Position numbers and translations under genes: made by a program. Below the pieces are notes generated by a model. It saw nothing but the letters and a program-made list of their open reading frames with translations. It ran no database searches and was not told the DNA's origin. From positions 868,001 through 932,000 of the forward strand of contig NZ_SLWS01000003.1 in assembly GCF_004345645.1 (NCBI RefSeq): a stretch of 64,000 nt of DNA, given 5' to 3'. The first letter of the stretch is position 1; each line of letters begins with the position of its first letter. Below are positions 43,489 through 52,857 of the stretch, piece after piece. The stretch comes from Actinocrispum wychmicini. Its GTDB lineage: Bacteria; Actinomycetota; Actinomycetes; Mycobacteriales; Pseudonocardiaceae.

Positions 43489-44520
43489 TCACTGACTGTC
43501 TCGTTCGGACAGGGCCGCCGCCACTTCGATGATGGTGTCCTCCTGGCCGGCCACCACCCGACGGTGTCCGAGCTCCAGCAGAACCGCCCGTGGGTCGACC
43601 CGGAACCGCTCGCTCGCCCGGCGGACAGGCGCCGCGAAACCGGAGAACACACCGGCGATCCCGCTCGCGATGGTCACGCTGTCGTTGGTCGGGACGCGTT
43701 TGACGAACGTCGCGCTCGCCAGGTCGGCGGCGTCCAGCGCGCCGAACAGCGCTATCCGAGAAGGGATCTTCTCGACATGCAGGTTCGCCGCCACCAGTTC
43801 GAGAGGTGCGTTACCCGCACCCGCGCCGAAGCCACGTGCGGTGACGTCCACTATCGTCGCGCCCGCCCTGATAGCGGTCATGCTGTTGGTGACCGCCAGC
43901 CCGAGGTTGTTGTGGGCGTGGAAACCCACTTCGATGTCGAGATGCGCGACGAGTGTCCCGACCTTCTCCTGGACGTCCACGGGACGGTACGCGCCCGCGG
44001 AGTCCATCAGGACGACCGCCTGGGCGCCGTAGCCTTGCATGAGCCTGGCCTGCTCCAGAAGTTTCTTCGCGGACGCCATGTGGCTCATGAGCAGCATACC
44101 CCTGACAGTCACGCCCATCGCCCGGAGCGTGCTGATCTGCTGGCGTGTCACGTCCGCTTCCGTGCAGTGCGAGCCGACTCTGACCTCGTCCACGCCACAG
44201 TCCAGAGCGGGCTTGAGGTCTCGCTCGATGCTCGCGAACCCGGGCAACGACAGCACGCCGAGTCGCGCCGCGCTCAGTTCGGCCTTCGCGGTGGTCAGCA
44301 TCTCGACGTCGCTCAGGGCGGCCAGACCGACCTGGATCGACGACGCGCCGAGGCCGTTGCCGTGTCCGACTTCCACGACATCCACGCCAGCGCGCTCGGC
44401 CGCGCCGGCGTACGCGCGAACGTCCTCGCGACCCAACTGGTGGGCGACCGCGTGGCTACCATCCCTGAGCGTCGTGTCGCAGATCGTCAGCTCGCGTTCC
44501 TTGCCTGTGCTCATGATCAT
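43489..44520 (-). CDS. 4-hydroxy-2-oxo-acid aldolase (BphI/NikB-like) in the NRPS operon
   Basis: A 343-aa DRE-TIM aldolase with TTLRDGSHAVAH at the start and the metal motif FHAHNN. It resembles the catabolic aldolase at 4659-5681 over its full length, but lies in a biosynthetic operon. In the synthetic direction it would add pyruvate or 2-oxobutyrate to an aldehyde. NikB of nikkomycin biosynthesis does this with picolinaldehyde. The start at 44520 overlaps the dehydrogenase stop as ATGA; 44514 is possible. It pairs with the acylating dehydrogenase just upstream. Confidence 0.88.
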   Translation of the reverse strand: MIMSTGKERELTICDTTLRDGSHAVAHQLGREDVRAYAGAAERAGVDVVEVGHGNGLGASSIQVGLAALSDVEMLTTAKAELSAARLGVLSLPGFASIERDLKPALDCGVDEVRVGSHCTEADVTRQQISTLRAMGVTVRGMLLMSHMASAKKLLEQARLMQGYGAQAVVLMDSAGAYRPVDVQEKVGTLVAHLDIEVGFHAHNNLGLAVTNSMTAIRAGATIVDVTARGFGAGAGNAPLELVAANLHVEKIPSRIALFGALDAADLASATFVKRVPTNDSVTIASGIAGVFSGFAAPVRRASERFRVDPRAVLLELGHRRVVAGQEDTIIEVAAALSERDSQ

Positions 44521-45404
44521 GCCCTGGCCCATGCCTCGGCCACCGCGACGGCGGCGCACGTGATGATGTCGAGGTTCCCGGCGTAGTGGGGCAACCAGTC
44601 GCCGCGGCCTTCCACCTCGACCGTGATCATGATCCGCCCGTCGGCGGCCACTGGTGGTACGAGCACCCGGTAGCCGGGGACGTACGAGCGAATCTGCTTC
44701 TCCATGGTTTCGACCAGCCCGCGTAAGGCGTCGAGGTCGACCCGCTCGGACATCAGGACGGCGATGGAGTTGCGCATGACTATGCCGGGTTCCGCCGGGT
44801 TGATGATGAGAACCGTCTTGGTCCGCCGCACGTCACAGAACTCGCGGGTGGCCTGCTCGGTAATGCTGACGTACTCGTCGATGTTCGCCCTGGACGCCGG
44901 GCCGACGCTGGCCGAGGCGCTGGCCGAGACGATCTCCAGGTAGTCCACACCGTCCGCGGCGTCGCTCACACAACGAGCCATCGGAACCGCGGCCTGGCCA
45001 CCGCAGGTGACCATGCTGACGTACCGCTCGTGCAGGCACTCGTCGAGGTTGAGCGCCGGCACGCAGAGCTTCCCCAGGTTCGCCGGGGTGAGGTCGACGA
45101 ACGACGGTCCCAGTGGTTCCAGGATCGCCCAGTGCCGGGTGGCGTCCCTGGCCGAGGTCGCGTCGAAGACCACGTCGACCCGGTCGGCCATGTCGACGAC
45201 GGCGTCGACGCCCGCGGTGCTCGTCCGTACCCCACGGGTCCTGGCCAGTTCGATGCCCGGGGATTCCGCGCGGCGGCCGGCGAACAGCTCACAGCGCAAC
45301 ATCGGCGAGGCGATGACCTTGAGGAGCAGATCGGTTCCTATGTGGCCGGTGCCGACGATCGCCACGCGAAGCGGATCCGCGCCGGAACCGTCTTGTGCCA
45401 GCAT
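44517..45404 (-). CDS. Acylating aldehyde dehydrogenase (BphJ/NikA-like) in the NRPS operon
   Basis: A 295-aa NAD(P)-dependent enzyme of the acetaldehyde dehydrogenase family. It has GTGHIG near residue 18, the catalytic cysteine in MVTCGGQA, and the C-terminal AGNLDIIT block. It is about 20 residues shorter than the catabolic copy. Here it would run in reverse: an acyl-CoA or acyl-carrier thioester is reduced to an aldehyde and passed to the aldolase, as proposed for NikA. ATG 45404 follows AAGGAGA. The acyl group it accepts is unknown. Confidence 0.88.
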   Translation of the reverse strand: MLAQDGSGADPLRVAIVGTGHIGTDLLLKVIASPMLRCELFAGRRAESPGIELARTRGVRTSTAGVDAVVDMADRVDVVFDATSARDATRHWAILEPLGPSFVDLTPANLGKLCVPALNLDECLHERYVSMVTCGGQAAVPMARCVSDAADGVDYLEIVSASASASVGPASRANIDEYVSITEQATREFCDVRRTKTVLIINPAEPGIVMRNSIAVLMSERVDLDALRGLVETMEKQIRSYVPGYRVLVPPVAADGRIMITVEVEGRGDWLPHYAGNLDIITCAAVAVAEAWARA

Positions 45405-45429
45405 GTCGTTCTCCTTCCGGATGATCTGC

Positions 45430-48400
45430 CTACGACCCACTGCGGACTTCCCGGAAACCCACCCTGGGCATGGCGGCGGCCAGGTGCTTGCGGATCGCTT
45501 CCGCCCAGGTCTCGTCCAGGCAACGGCTGTCCCACTCCAGCCGGACGGTGACGGCACCGTCCGCGTCCAGCCAGACCTCCAGCGCCAGCGGGTAGAGTGG
45601 CGCGGCCGTCGGCAGGTCGACCGGCTCGGTCGTCCACTCCGGACCGAGGTCCAGCTCCGGCCGTGGGTTCGTCTGGAGCGCGAAGACGGTCTGCAGTGCC
45701 CGGTGACGATGGTCCCGTGACATGCCGGCCAGCATCTCCGGCAAAGGCAGCGACCTGTGCTCCAGCGCTGACCGCCAGGTCTCGGCGATCTCCGCGGCGT
45801 TGCGGCTCGCGTCAGTCACGGCGGCGACCGGAACGGGAATCAGCTCCACATGACTGCCGATCGCGGCCGCACTCACCTGGTCACGAGCCGCGTAGGCCAC
45901 CCCGACCACGTACCGTCCCCGACAGGACATCACGGCGAGCGCGGCACCCCACGCGGCCAGGATCCTCGCCTGCACGGCCTCCGCGACCGGCCCACCAGCA
46001 AGTTCCGGCCGTGCACTCGAGTCCACGAACCGCGAGCACCACCTGCCGACGACGGACGGTGAGATCCCGGCTGGCACGGTTGGCGCGGCCAGCGGGAGTC
46101 GCTCGACGCCAGCGAGCCGGTCGGTCCAGAATTTCCGTGTCTCCAGTTCGGACCTGGCGCGTGTCTGTGCCGGATACTCGTCACCGGCTTCGACGACCGG
46201 ACCGGGCCACACCGGTTCCCGGCCGTCCGCACGGGCCCGCCAGGCCAACCCGAGGTCGGTCACCAGCAGGCTCTCCGACCAGCCGTCCACCAGCCAGTGG
46301 TGCGGGACCAGGGCGACCACGGCCGTTCCGGCCGGTTCGCGGCCGAAGCAGACCCGCCAGGCCGGCGCCCGCTCCAGGTTGAACGGTGCCAGCCAGTGTG
46401 GCGGGAGGCCGGATCCGAGGTCGACCGGCTCGTCGTCGGTCTGTAGTGGACAGACACTGGCCTGCGGTAGAAACGTGAGGCGGGGGCCGTCCGGGGTCTG
46501 CTCCATGCGGGCCCGTAGTAGATCGTGCCGGTCGGCCAGATCCCGAACCGCGTCCGCCAGCGCTGTTGTCGATGGTCGTCCGCTGGTGATGCGGTACACG
46601 CTCGGGGCGAGCGCGGCCGGGTCACCGGGGAGCAACTGCTCCCGCAGCCACCAGTCGAAGTACGTGGGCTTCAGGTCGGCCACGGGTCGCGCGCCGACCG
46701 ACAATGGCGCCAGCGTTGACAGCCGGTCCGCTGTTGCGGCGAGCGATCCTGCCGTGTACAGGTCGGACACAGTGAACGCCACGGCGAAGTCCCGCGAGAC
46801 CCGGAAGGCGACCCGCATCGCCGTCAGACTGTCCAACCCGGACTCGACCAGGTTCTCCCGCACGTCCGGGACCCGGCCGGACACCTCGGCCACCAGGCGC
46901 TGCAACCGGCCGAGTACCGGGTCCCGCACCAGCAGGCCCGCTGGTGCGGGCAGGTCGGCCAGCGCGCTCAGGTCCACCTTGCCGTTGGCGTTGACCGGAA
47001 GCCGGACGTGATGGCGCAGTTCGGTGGGCACCGCGTACGCCGGCAGGGCCGCGACACAACGGGCGCGTACGGCGGCGGATCGTTCCGTCCCGTCCACGGT
47101 GGTGTAGTGCCCCACCAGGCTCGCTGTCCCGGCCGCCGAGGTCTGGAGCACCGCGTGCGCCTCCACCACCGCGGGTTCACGGTGCATGGCGGCCTCCACC
47201 TCCGGCAGCTCCAGCCGGTTGCCGCGCAGCTTGACCTGCCTGTCCATCCGGCCGACGAAACGCAGCCGGTGGTCGCCGTCGATCCAGCCGAGATCGCCCG
47301 TGCGGTAGAGACGTTGGCCGTCGACATGGACGAAACGCGCGGCCGTGAGTTCCTGGTCTCCCACGTACCCGGCTGCCAGTCCCGCGCCGCCCACGCAGAT
47401 CTCGCCGACCTCTCCGTCGGGCAGGGTGGCCAAGGACGTGTCGCGTACCGTGACGGTCGTTTCCGGCATCGAGAGGCCCAGCGGGACGTCGTCCAGGCCG
47501 TCGATCTGGTCCAGGGTCAGCTGCAAGGTCGTGGCGTACAGGGTGGTTTCGGCGGGCCCGTAGATGTGCAGCAGCCTGTTTCCCGGGTATGCCAGCAGAA
47601 AGTCCCGGACACCGCGTACGGACGTGCGCTCGGCTCCGGTGAACAACTGCCGGAACCCGCCGAGGGCGCCGATGTCGTCCTGGACGATGCTGCTGAACAA
47701 CGAGCCGGTCAGGAACATCGTGTTGACACCCTGGTCACGTGCCTGCCGCAGCGTCCGGGGAGTGATCGGGCTGCCGTCGTGCATCAGCACGCGCCCGCCG
47801 TTCACCAGCGGCGCCCACATTTCCAGGGTGAACCCGTCCCAGGGCAACGGCGAATTCTGCAACGTGACGGTGTCCTGGTCGAGCCGGGCGTAGTCGACGT
47901 CATGGAGCCGAAGGGCCGTGCCGCCGTGCAGAGTGAGCACTCCTTTGGGCTCGCCGGTGCTGCCGGAGGTGAAGATGACGCAGAACGGGTCGTCGCCGCT
48001 CACCCGCGGCGCTGAGGCCATCGGCGGCTGTCCGGTGCCCAACTCCTCGACGCAATCCGGTAGGCACAGCGCGTCGGGCAGGTCCGCGCCGGCGGCCGCG
48101 CCGACCACCAGGGTCATGCTCGCGTGCCGCGCCACCTGCCTGAGCCTTACCGGCGGCCAGCGGTGGTCGGCCGCGATGTAGGCCCCACCCGCCGTGAGCA
48201 CACCCAACAGCACGACAGCCAGCGACAGCGAGCGCGGGGCACTCACCAGAACCAGCTGACCGGAGCGAAGTCCCCGTGCGGCAAGCAGAGCTGCCACTCT
48301 GCCCGCGGCGGTGTGCAGTTCCCGGTAGGTCAACTCGCCACCGGCGTCCCGCACCGCTATGGCGTCAGGACGCGCCGCCGCCTGCTCGGCGACCAATCCA

Positions 48401-48435
48401 TGCATCGTGGCTCCGCGCGCGTTCCGTTCAGGCAT
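45430..48435 (-). CDS. NRPS: adenylation - carrier - condensation (A-T-C)
   Basis: A 1001-aa NRPS module piece. The adenylation domain (about 10-490) shows VIFTSGSTGEPKG, YRTGDLG and the conserved lysine in NGKVDL. The carrier serine lies in ENLVESGLDSL. The condensation domain (about 600-990) has an intact HHWLVDG. A hand alignment gives the specificity pocket D-G-L-F-F-G-I-L-Y-K; its Asp235 means an alpha-amino acid, and the rest suggests a hydrophobic or branched one. That reading is approximate. With C at its end it would pass its aminoacyl group as acceptor or donor with a partner in trans. ATG 48435 overlaps the next gene by 8 bp. Confidence 0.88.
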   Translation of the reverse strand: MPERNARGATMHGLVAEQAAARPDAIAVRDAGGELTYRELHTAAGRVAALLAARGLRSGQLVLVSAPRSLSLAVVLLGVLTAGGAYIAADHRWPPVRLRQVARHASMTLVVGAAAGADLPDALCLPDCVEELGTGQPPMASAPRVSGDDPFCVIFTSGSTGEPKGVLTLHGGTALRLHDVDYARLDQDTVTLQNSPLPWDGFTLEMWAPLVNGGRVLMHDGSPITPRTLRQARDQGVNTMFLTGSLFSSIVQDDIGALGGFRQLFTGAERTSVRGVRDFLLAYPGNRLLHIYGPAETTLYATTLQLTLDQIDGLDDVPLGLSMPETTVTVRDTSLATLPDGEVGEICVGGAGLAAGYVGDQELTAARFVHVDGQRLYRTGDLGWIDGDHRLRFVGRMDRQVKLRGNRLELPEVEAAMHREPAVVEAHAVLQTSAAGTASLVGHYTTVDGTERSAAVRARCVAALPAYAVPTELRHHVRLPVNANGKVDLSALADLPAPAGLLVRDPVLGRLQRLVAEVSGRVPDVRENLVESGLDSLTAMRVAFRVSRDFAVAFTVSDLYTAGSLAATADRLSTLAPLSVGARPVADLKPTYFDWWLREQLLPGDPAALAPSVYRITSGRPSTTALADAVRDLADRHDLLRARMEQTPDGPRLTFLPQASVCPLQTDDEPVDLGSGLPPHWLAPFNLERAPAWRVCFGREPAGTAVVALVPHHWLVDGWSESLLVTDLGLAWRARADGREPVWPGPVVEAGDEYPAQTRARSELETRKFWTDRLAGVERLPLAAPTVPAGISPSVVGRWCSRFVDSSARPELAGGPVAEAVQARILAAWGAALAVMSCRGRYVVGVAYAARDQVSAAAIGSHVELIPVPVAAVTDASRNAAEIAETWRSALEHRSLPLPEMLAGMSRDHRHRALQTVFALQTNPRPELDLGPEWTTEPVDLPTAAPLYPLALEVWLDADGAVTVRLEWDSRCLDETWAEAIRKHLAAAMPRVGFREVRSGS

Positions 48436-50695
48436 GACCGTCACCTCCCACGAGCGTGGCGAGGGCGTTCCGGTCGACTTTGCCGGTCGCACCGAGGGGA
48501 AACTCGGTCACGTTGTGGACTGTCGCCGGGATCATGTACCTGGGCAGCCGGTCCAGCAGGAATCCGCGTAGCTCAGCCGAATCGACGGGTGCGGTGGTCC
48601 GCAGGTACGCCATCAGCTGTGGGTCGTCCGCGTTCTCGTCCAGGATGACCACGGCCTCCAGGACGTCGGGGTACGCGCACAACGCCGCCTCCACCTCACC
48701 CAGTTCGATCCGGTGGCTGCGCAGCTTGACCATGCCGTCACGGCGGCCGAGGAACCGCAGGACACCCGAGGTTCGTTCGCACTCGTCGCCGGTGCGGTAC
48801 ACCCGCTCCGGCCCGGACGGCAGATCCAGCATGACGAACCGCTCGGCCGTCAGCTCCGGCCGGTTCAAGTACCCACGGGCCAGCCCCGGACCGGCGACGC
48901 AGAGTTCGCCACGTCCGTCACCCGACACGATGGCACCGGAGTCGGACAGCAGGATCCCCCGCATGTTGTGCAACATGGTGCCGATGGGCGCCTGGGCGCA
49001 GTTGTCCGCGTCCAGTTCGATGAGCGTGGACATCATCGTGTTCTCGGTCGGTCCGTAGGCGTGCACCAGCCGAGTGCCCGCTCCTTCGAACAGGTCGAGC
49101 ATCAGCCGTACGTGTCGCGAACTGGCGCGTTCGCCGCCGAAGACCAACGAACGCAGCCGCCGGAGCTCCACCAGGTTCTCCTCGGCGAGGAAGTTCAACA
49201 CGGCCGTGGTCACGAACAGGGTGTCGATGCCGTAGGTGACGATCGCGTCCCGGAGTACGTCGACCTCAAGCAGGTCACGGGTGTTCAGCACGACACACGT
49301 GCCGCCGGTGCAGAGCGCGCCCCAGATCTCGAATGTCGACACGTCGAACGCGTCGCTCGCGCAGTGCGCCACCACCCGCTCGGCAGTGAGTTCCAGCCGC
49401 GGTTCCGTCACCAGGTTCACCACACCGCCGTGCTCGATGATCACGCCCTTGGGCACACCGGTGGAACCAGACGTGTACATGACGTACAGCGCGGTGTCGC
49501 CGCGGGTAAGGCAGTGTGGTGGCACAGGTGCCGAGGCGTCATCGACCAACGCCCCCAGGGACAGCTCAGCCACACCGCCGCCGTGCTGGCCCAGCGGGCC
49601 GTCGTCGACCAGCAGCACCGCTGGTGCCGCGTCGCGCAGGATCAGCGTCCGCCGCTGCTCGGGGTCGTCCTGGCTCAGTGGCAGGTACATGGCACCCGTT
49701 CGGGCCACACCCAGCATCGCCGCGATCGCGTGGACGCCTCGATCGACCAGGACACCGACGACGTCAGCCTCGCCGACCCCACGGGCCCGCAGATGACCGG
49801 CGATCCGGCCGGAGCTCTCCCACAGTTCGGCATACGTGTATCGGATACCTTTGTCGACGACGGCGACCGATTCCGGCTGTGCGCGCACCTGTTCGTGGAC
49901 CAGACCGTCGACGGACACGGTCCCCAGCGCGTTCCGCACCGCGGCTTCGAGCCCGGACTGCGGGCGACGGAACCAGAAGTGGTCACCGGGCCAGAGCCAG
50001 GTCGAGAACCGGCCGGTGGTGAACCGGGACCAGCCGGCGAGGCTTTCCGGTGGCACCGCCGTGTCGTCCTGGCCGCCGAACGCGACCAGTGGGCAGGAGA
50101 CCGTGGCCGACGGGCCGGCCGCGGTGTACCGCGCGCCCAGGGTGCAGTCGTGGCGTACGAGCGGAAGCATCATGTCCAACAGCTCGGGCTCGTCCGCGAT
50201 CTCCGCCGGCACGGCCCCGCCTGCGATCAGTGCCTCCAACAGCACGTCGTCCGGCACCTCGGCCAGCGGCCGGTCGCCGTTGAGGATCCCCAGCGGGTTG
50301 CCGGTGTCCACGACGGCGCCGGGGGGCAGGGACGACGAGACGATCAGCCCGGCACACGTGACGCCGGCCGATTCCAGGCGGGCCACCGTCTCCATCGCGA
50401 CGTAGCCGCCCATGCTGTGACCGATCAGCAGTGGACCGGGTCCGCTGGCGGAAAGCGACAGGTACTCCTCGACGACCGCGGTGGCGAGCTGACCGATGGA
50501 GGCGGCCTGGCTGTCAGCGAACCGGAACCCACGTCCCGGGTAGAGCACCGCGATGTGGCGGTAGCCGGGCAGCAGCTCCCGGTACTCCCGCAGTGAGTTG
50601 AAGTCGCCTCCCGCGAACGGGCACTGGATCGCGGTAGGCGCTGCCGGGCCGGGCGCCGGCGCCAGCTCGTAGAGGTGGGTTGACAGACGTCTCAC
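48428..50695 (-). CDS. NRPS: type II thioesterase fused to an adenylation domain (TE-A), no carrier
   Basis: A 755-aa protein with unusual order. Residues about 15-240 are an alpha/beta thioesterase with GHSMGG, GGQDDTAV and GDHFWF as triad regions. Residues about 250-755 are a complete adenylation domain (MYTSGSTGVPKG, HAYGPTEN, VYRTGDEC, lysine in GATGKVDR). No carrier or condensation domain follows. A hand reading of the pocket is D-V-F-F-V-G-A-M-M-K, which I do not recognise. It must load a carrier in trans; the free carrier protein at 56946-57212 is the obvious partner. The GTG start at 50695 is inferred, since everything upstream in frame is the shadow of the next gene. Confidence 0.82.
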   Translation of the reverse strand: MRRLSTHLYELAPAPGPAAPTAIQCPFAGGDFNSLREYRELLPGYRHIAVLYPGRGFRFADSQAASIGQLATAVVEEYLSLSASGPGPLLIGHSMGGYVAMETVARLESAGVTCAGLIVSSSLPPGAVVDTGNPLGILNGDRPLAEVPDDVLLEALIAGGAVPAEIADEPELLDMMLPLVRHDCTLGARYTAAGPSATVSCPLVAFGGQDDTAVPPESLAGWSRFTTGRFSTWLWPGDHFWFRRPQSGLEAAVRNALGTVSVDGLVHEQVRAQPESVAVVDKGIRYTYAELWESSGRIAGHLRARGVGEADVVGVLVDRGVHAIAAMLGVARTGAMYLPLSQDDPEQRRTLILRDAAPAVLLVDDGPLGQHGGGVAELSLGALVDDASAPVPPHCLTRGDTALYVMYTSGSTGVPKGVIIEHGGVVNLVTEPRLELTAERVVAHCASDAFDVSTFEIWGALCTGGTCVVLNTRDLLEVDVLRDAIVTYGIDTLFVTTAVLNFLAEENLVELRRLRSLVFGGERASSRHVRLMLDLFEGAGTRLVHAYGPTENTMMSTLIELDADNCAQAPIGTMLHNMRGILLSDSGAIVSGDGRGELCVAGPGLARGYLNRPELTAERFVMLDLPSGPERVYRTGDECERTSGVLRFLGRRDGMVKLRSHRIELGEVEAALCAYPDVLEAVVILDENADDPQLMAYLRTTAPVDSAELRGFLLDRLPRYMIPATVHNVTEFPLGATGKVDRNALATLVGGDGHA

Positions 50696-50711
50696 TGCCG
50701 CTCCTCCCAGT

Positions 50712-51692
50712 TCAGGCGCCAATGGGGATCTCGACCACGGCCGCCCCCGCGCTGCGGGCCAGCGCTTCGACAGCGGCGCCCGACTGCACGTCCTGGATCG
50801 CCGCGCCAACCGACTTGAAGAGGGTGATCTCCAGGTCCGACCGGCGGCCGGCGCAGCGGTCGAGCAACAGGTCACCGAGTTCGCCACGGATCCGGTCGAG
50901 GTCGAAGTTCCCGTCCGCCGCGGCGAGCACCAGGTCGCCGGCTTCCCGCCGGGCCGCCTCGTGGGAGTCCACGAACACGCTTGCCGCGGCGACCGCGGCA
51001 CCGGACAGCTCGCGGTGGCTCGGGAAGGACGCACCCACCGCGTTGATGTGGATGCCTGGCCCGAGCATGGCGGCAGTGACGATCGGCTCACTGGACGCCG
51101 TCGCCGTGCACAGGATGTCCGCGCCGGCCATGGCCGTCGCGGGGTCAGGAGCCGGCCGGCAGTCCAGGTCGAGTTCCGCGGCGGCCCAGGTGGCCACCTC
51201 GGCGGCACGCTCCGGCCGACGGCTCCAGACCCTCGCTGTCGCGATCGGCCTGACCGCCGCCATGGCACGCAGGTGCGCGCGAGCCTGGACGCCGGCACCG
51301 AGGACGGCCAGCGTCGTACTGTCCGGTCGGGCGAGCAGGTCGGTGGCGACGGCGGAGGTGGCGGCCGTCCGGATCGCGGTCAGTTCGGCGCCGTCGATGA
51401 TGGACGTCAACCGCCCGTCGTTGGCGTCGAACATGGTCACGAGCAGACTGTGCGGTGACCGTTGGGCCGCCACGTTGCCGGGAAAGATCGTGACCAGCTT
51501 GACGCCGAGCGACTCGCCGATGACCTCGGCCGGCATCAGGGCGAGGGTGTTCTGCCGGCTCAGCGCGGCCATCAGCCGGGGCGGCTGGGTCACCTGGCCC
51601 TCGGCCAGGCGGACGAAGGCCAGTCGCATGGCCGCGATGGCGCGGTCCATGGTGTAGAGCGTGCGCACCGTCTCCGCGTCGATGATCAACAT
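50712..51692 (-). CDS. Ornithine cyclodeaminase/mu-crystallin family enzyme
   Basis: A 326-aa NAD-dependent enzyme with the Rossmann motif VLGAGVQARAHL, the family N-terminus (LYTMDRAIAAMRLAF) and INAVGASFPSHREL. Family members turn ornithine into proline, reduce cyclic imines, or act as opine-type dehydrogenases (SbnB). No SbnA-like partner is present, so diaminopropionate synthesis is unlikely. It may supply proline or another cyclic amino acid, or oxidise an amino acid for the assembly line. It is 10 bp after the acyl-CoA dehydrogenase gene in the operon. Confidence 0.85.
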   Translation of the reverse strand: MLIIDAETVRTLYTMDRAIAAMRLAFVRLAEGQVTQPPRLMAALSRQNTLALMPAEVIGESLGVKLVTIFPGNVAAQRSPHSLLVTMFDANDGRLTSIIDGAELTAIRTAATSAVATDLLARPDSTTLAVLGAGVQARAHLRAMAAVRPIATARVWSRRPERAAEVATWAAAELDLDCRPAPDPATAMAGADILCTATASSEPIVTAAMLGPGIHINAVGASFPSHRELSGAAVAAASVFVDSHEAARREAGDLVLAAADGNFDLDRIRGELGDLLLDRCAGRRSDLEITLFKSVGAAIQDVQSGAAVEALARSAGAAVVEIPIGA

Positions 51693-51702
51693 GGTGCGGC
51701 TC

Positions 51703-52857
51703 CTAGATGGACTGTCCGATGATTTCCTTCATGACCTCGGTGCTCCCCCCGTAGATCCGCTGCACGCGACTGTCGACGTAGGCACGGCCGATCACCGAGT
51801 CCCTCGAGTAGCCCTGTGCGCCGTGCAGTTGCAGGCACCGGTCGGTGACGCGGCCGCACAGCTCGGTGTTCCACCATTTCGCCATCGACGCATCCTCTGT
51901 GGACAGAGCACCGTCGTTGTGCCGCATGATGCACTGGTCGGTGAAGGCGCGTGCCACAGTGAGTTCGGTGGACATCTCCGCCAGCGTGAACCGGACGTGC
52001 TGCAGGTCGACCAGTGATCCGCCGAACGCCCGCCGGCCACGGGTGTGCGCCACGGTCTCGGCGAAGACGCGTTCCGCCAGCGCGAGCGCCGACACCGAGA
52101 TCGACAGCCGTTCCCTGGGCAGGTTGTCGAGCAGGTAGAGGAAGCCAAGGCCTTCCTCGCCGAGCCGATGGCCGACCGGCACCCGGACATCACGCAAAAA
52201 GACCTCCACCGTGTCGAGCGACCGGACTCCGATCTTGGCCTCCCTCCGGCCAATGACCACCCCGGCCATGGTCGGCCGCACCAGCAGCAGAACCGCCGAG
52301 GCCGGTCCGCCGGCCGGCCGGTCATCGTCGGCACCCAGGCGGGCCAGCACCAGGATGTAGTCGGCCACGCTGCCGTGCGTCACGAACGCCTTCTGTCCAT
52401 TGAGGAGGTAGCAGTCACCGTCGCGCCGGGCCGTGGTCCGGATGGCCGAGACGTCACTGCCAGCCTCCGGCTCGGTGATGGCGATCGTGCCCACACACTC
52501 GCCGGTGCAGAAGTCGGGCAGCCACCTGCTTTTCTGCTCAGGGGTGCTGAGCCTGTCCAGAAAGCCGCCCACGACCTCACTGTGCAGGTTGAACGCCGGG
52601 CTGAGGGCGCCCGCGTACGCGAGCTCCTCGTTCCACACCACCTGGAACCGGTAGTCGTCGACTCCCCCGCCGCCGTACTCCTTGTCCACGTGCATGCCAA
52701 GCAGGCCCACCTTGCCGGCACGGCGCCACAGGTCACGGTCCACCACGCCGGCCTCCTCCCAGTCGGCCAGCCGAGGGAGGATCTCGCGGGCCACGAAGGA
52801 CCTGGCCGAGGCGCGGAAGAGCTCGTGCTCGGACTCGAAGATCGCGCGGGTCACCAT
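51703..52857 (-). CDS. Acyl-CoA dehydrogenase-family flavoenzyme
   Basis: A 384-aa FAD enzyme with the complete family order: ITEPEAGSDVSAI for substrate and flavin, NGQKAFVTHG, RRAFGGSLVDLQHVRF, and the C-terminal RIYGGSTEVMKEIIG. The usual YEG glutamate is glycine here, as in long-chain or isovaleryl-type members whose base lies elsewhere. In NRPS clusters such enzymes oxidise carrier-bound aminoacyl groups, for example prolyl to pyrrolyl. The neighbouring cyclodeaminase makes a proline-like substrate possible, not proven. ATG 52857 overlaps the radical SAM stop. Confidence 0.87.
   Translation of the reverse strand: MVTRAIFESEHELFRASARSFVAREILPRLADWEEAGVVDRDLWRRAGKVGLLGMHVDKEYGGGGVDDYRFQVVWNEELAYAGALSPAFNLHSEVVGGFLDRLSTPEQKSRWLPDFCTGECVGTIAITEPEAGSDVSAIRTTARRDGDCYLLNGQKAFVTHGSVADYILVLARLGADDDRPAGGPASAVLLLVRPTMAGVVIGRREAKIGVRSLDTVEVFLRDVRVPVGHRLGEEGLGFLYLLDNLPRERLSISVSALALAERVFAETVAHTRGRRAFGGSLVDLQHVRFTLAEMSTELTVARAFTDQCIMRHNDGALSTEDASMAKWWNTELCGRVTDRCLQLHGAQGYSRDSVIGRAYVDSRVQRIYGGSTEVMKEIIGQSI

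Noticed and set aside
48713..50596. Rightward 627-codon open frame opposite the TE-A gene
   Set aside because: Its composition mirrors the NRPS gene in another frame and it has no motif of its own.
50712..51692. SbnA/SbnB-type diaminopropionate synthesis
   Set aside because: The cyclodeaminase-like gene is present but no cysteine-synthase-like SbnA partner lies in the window.
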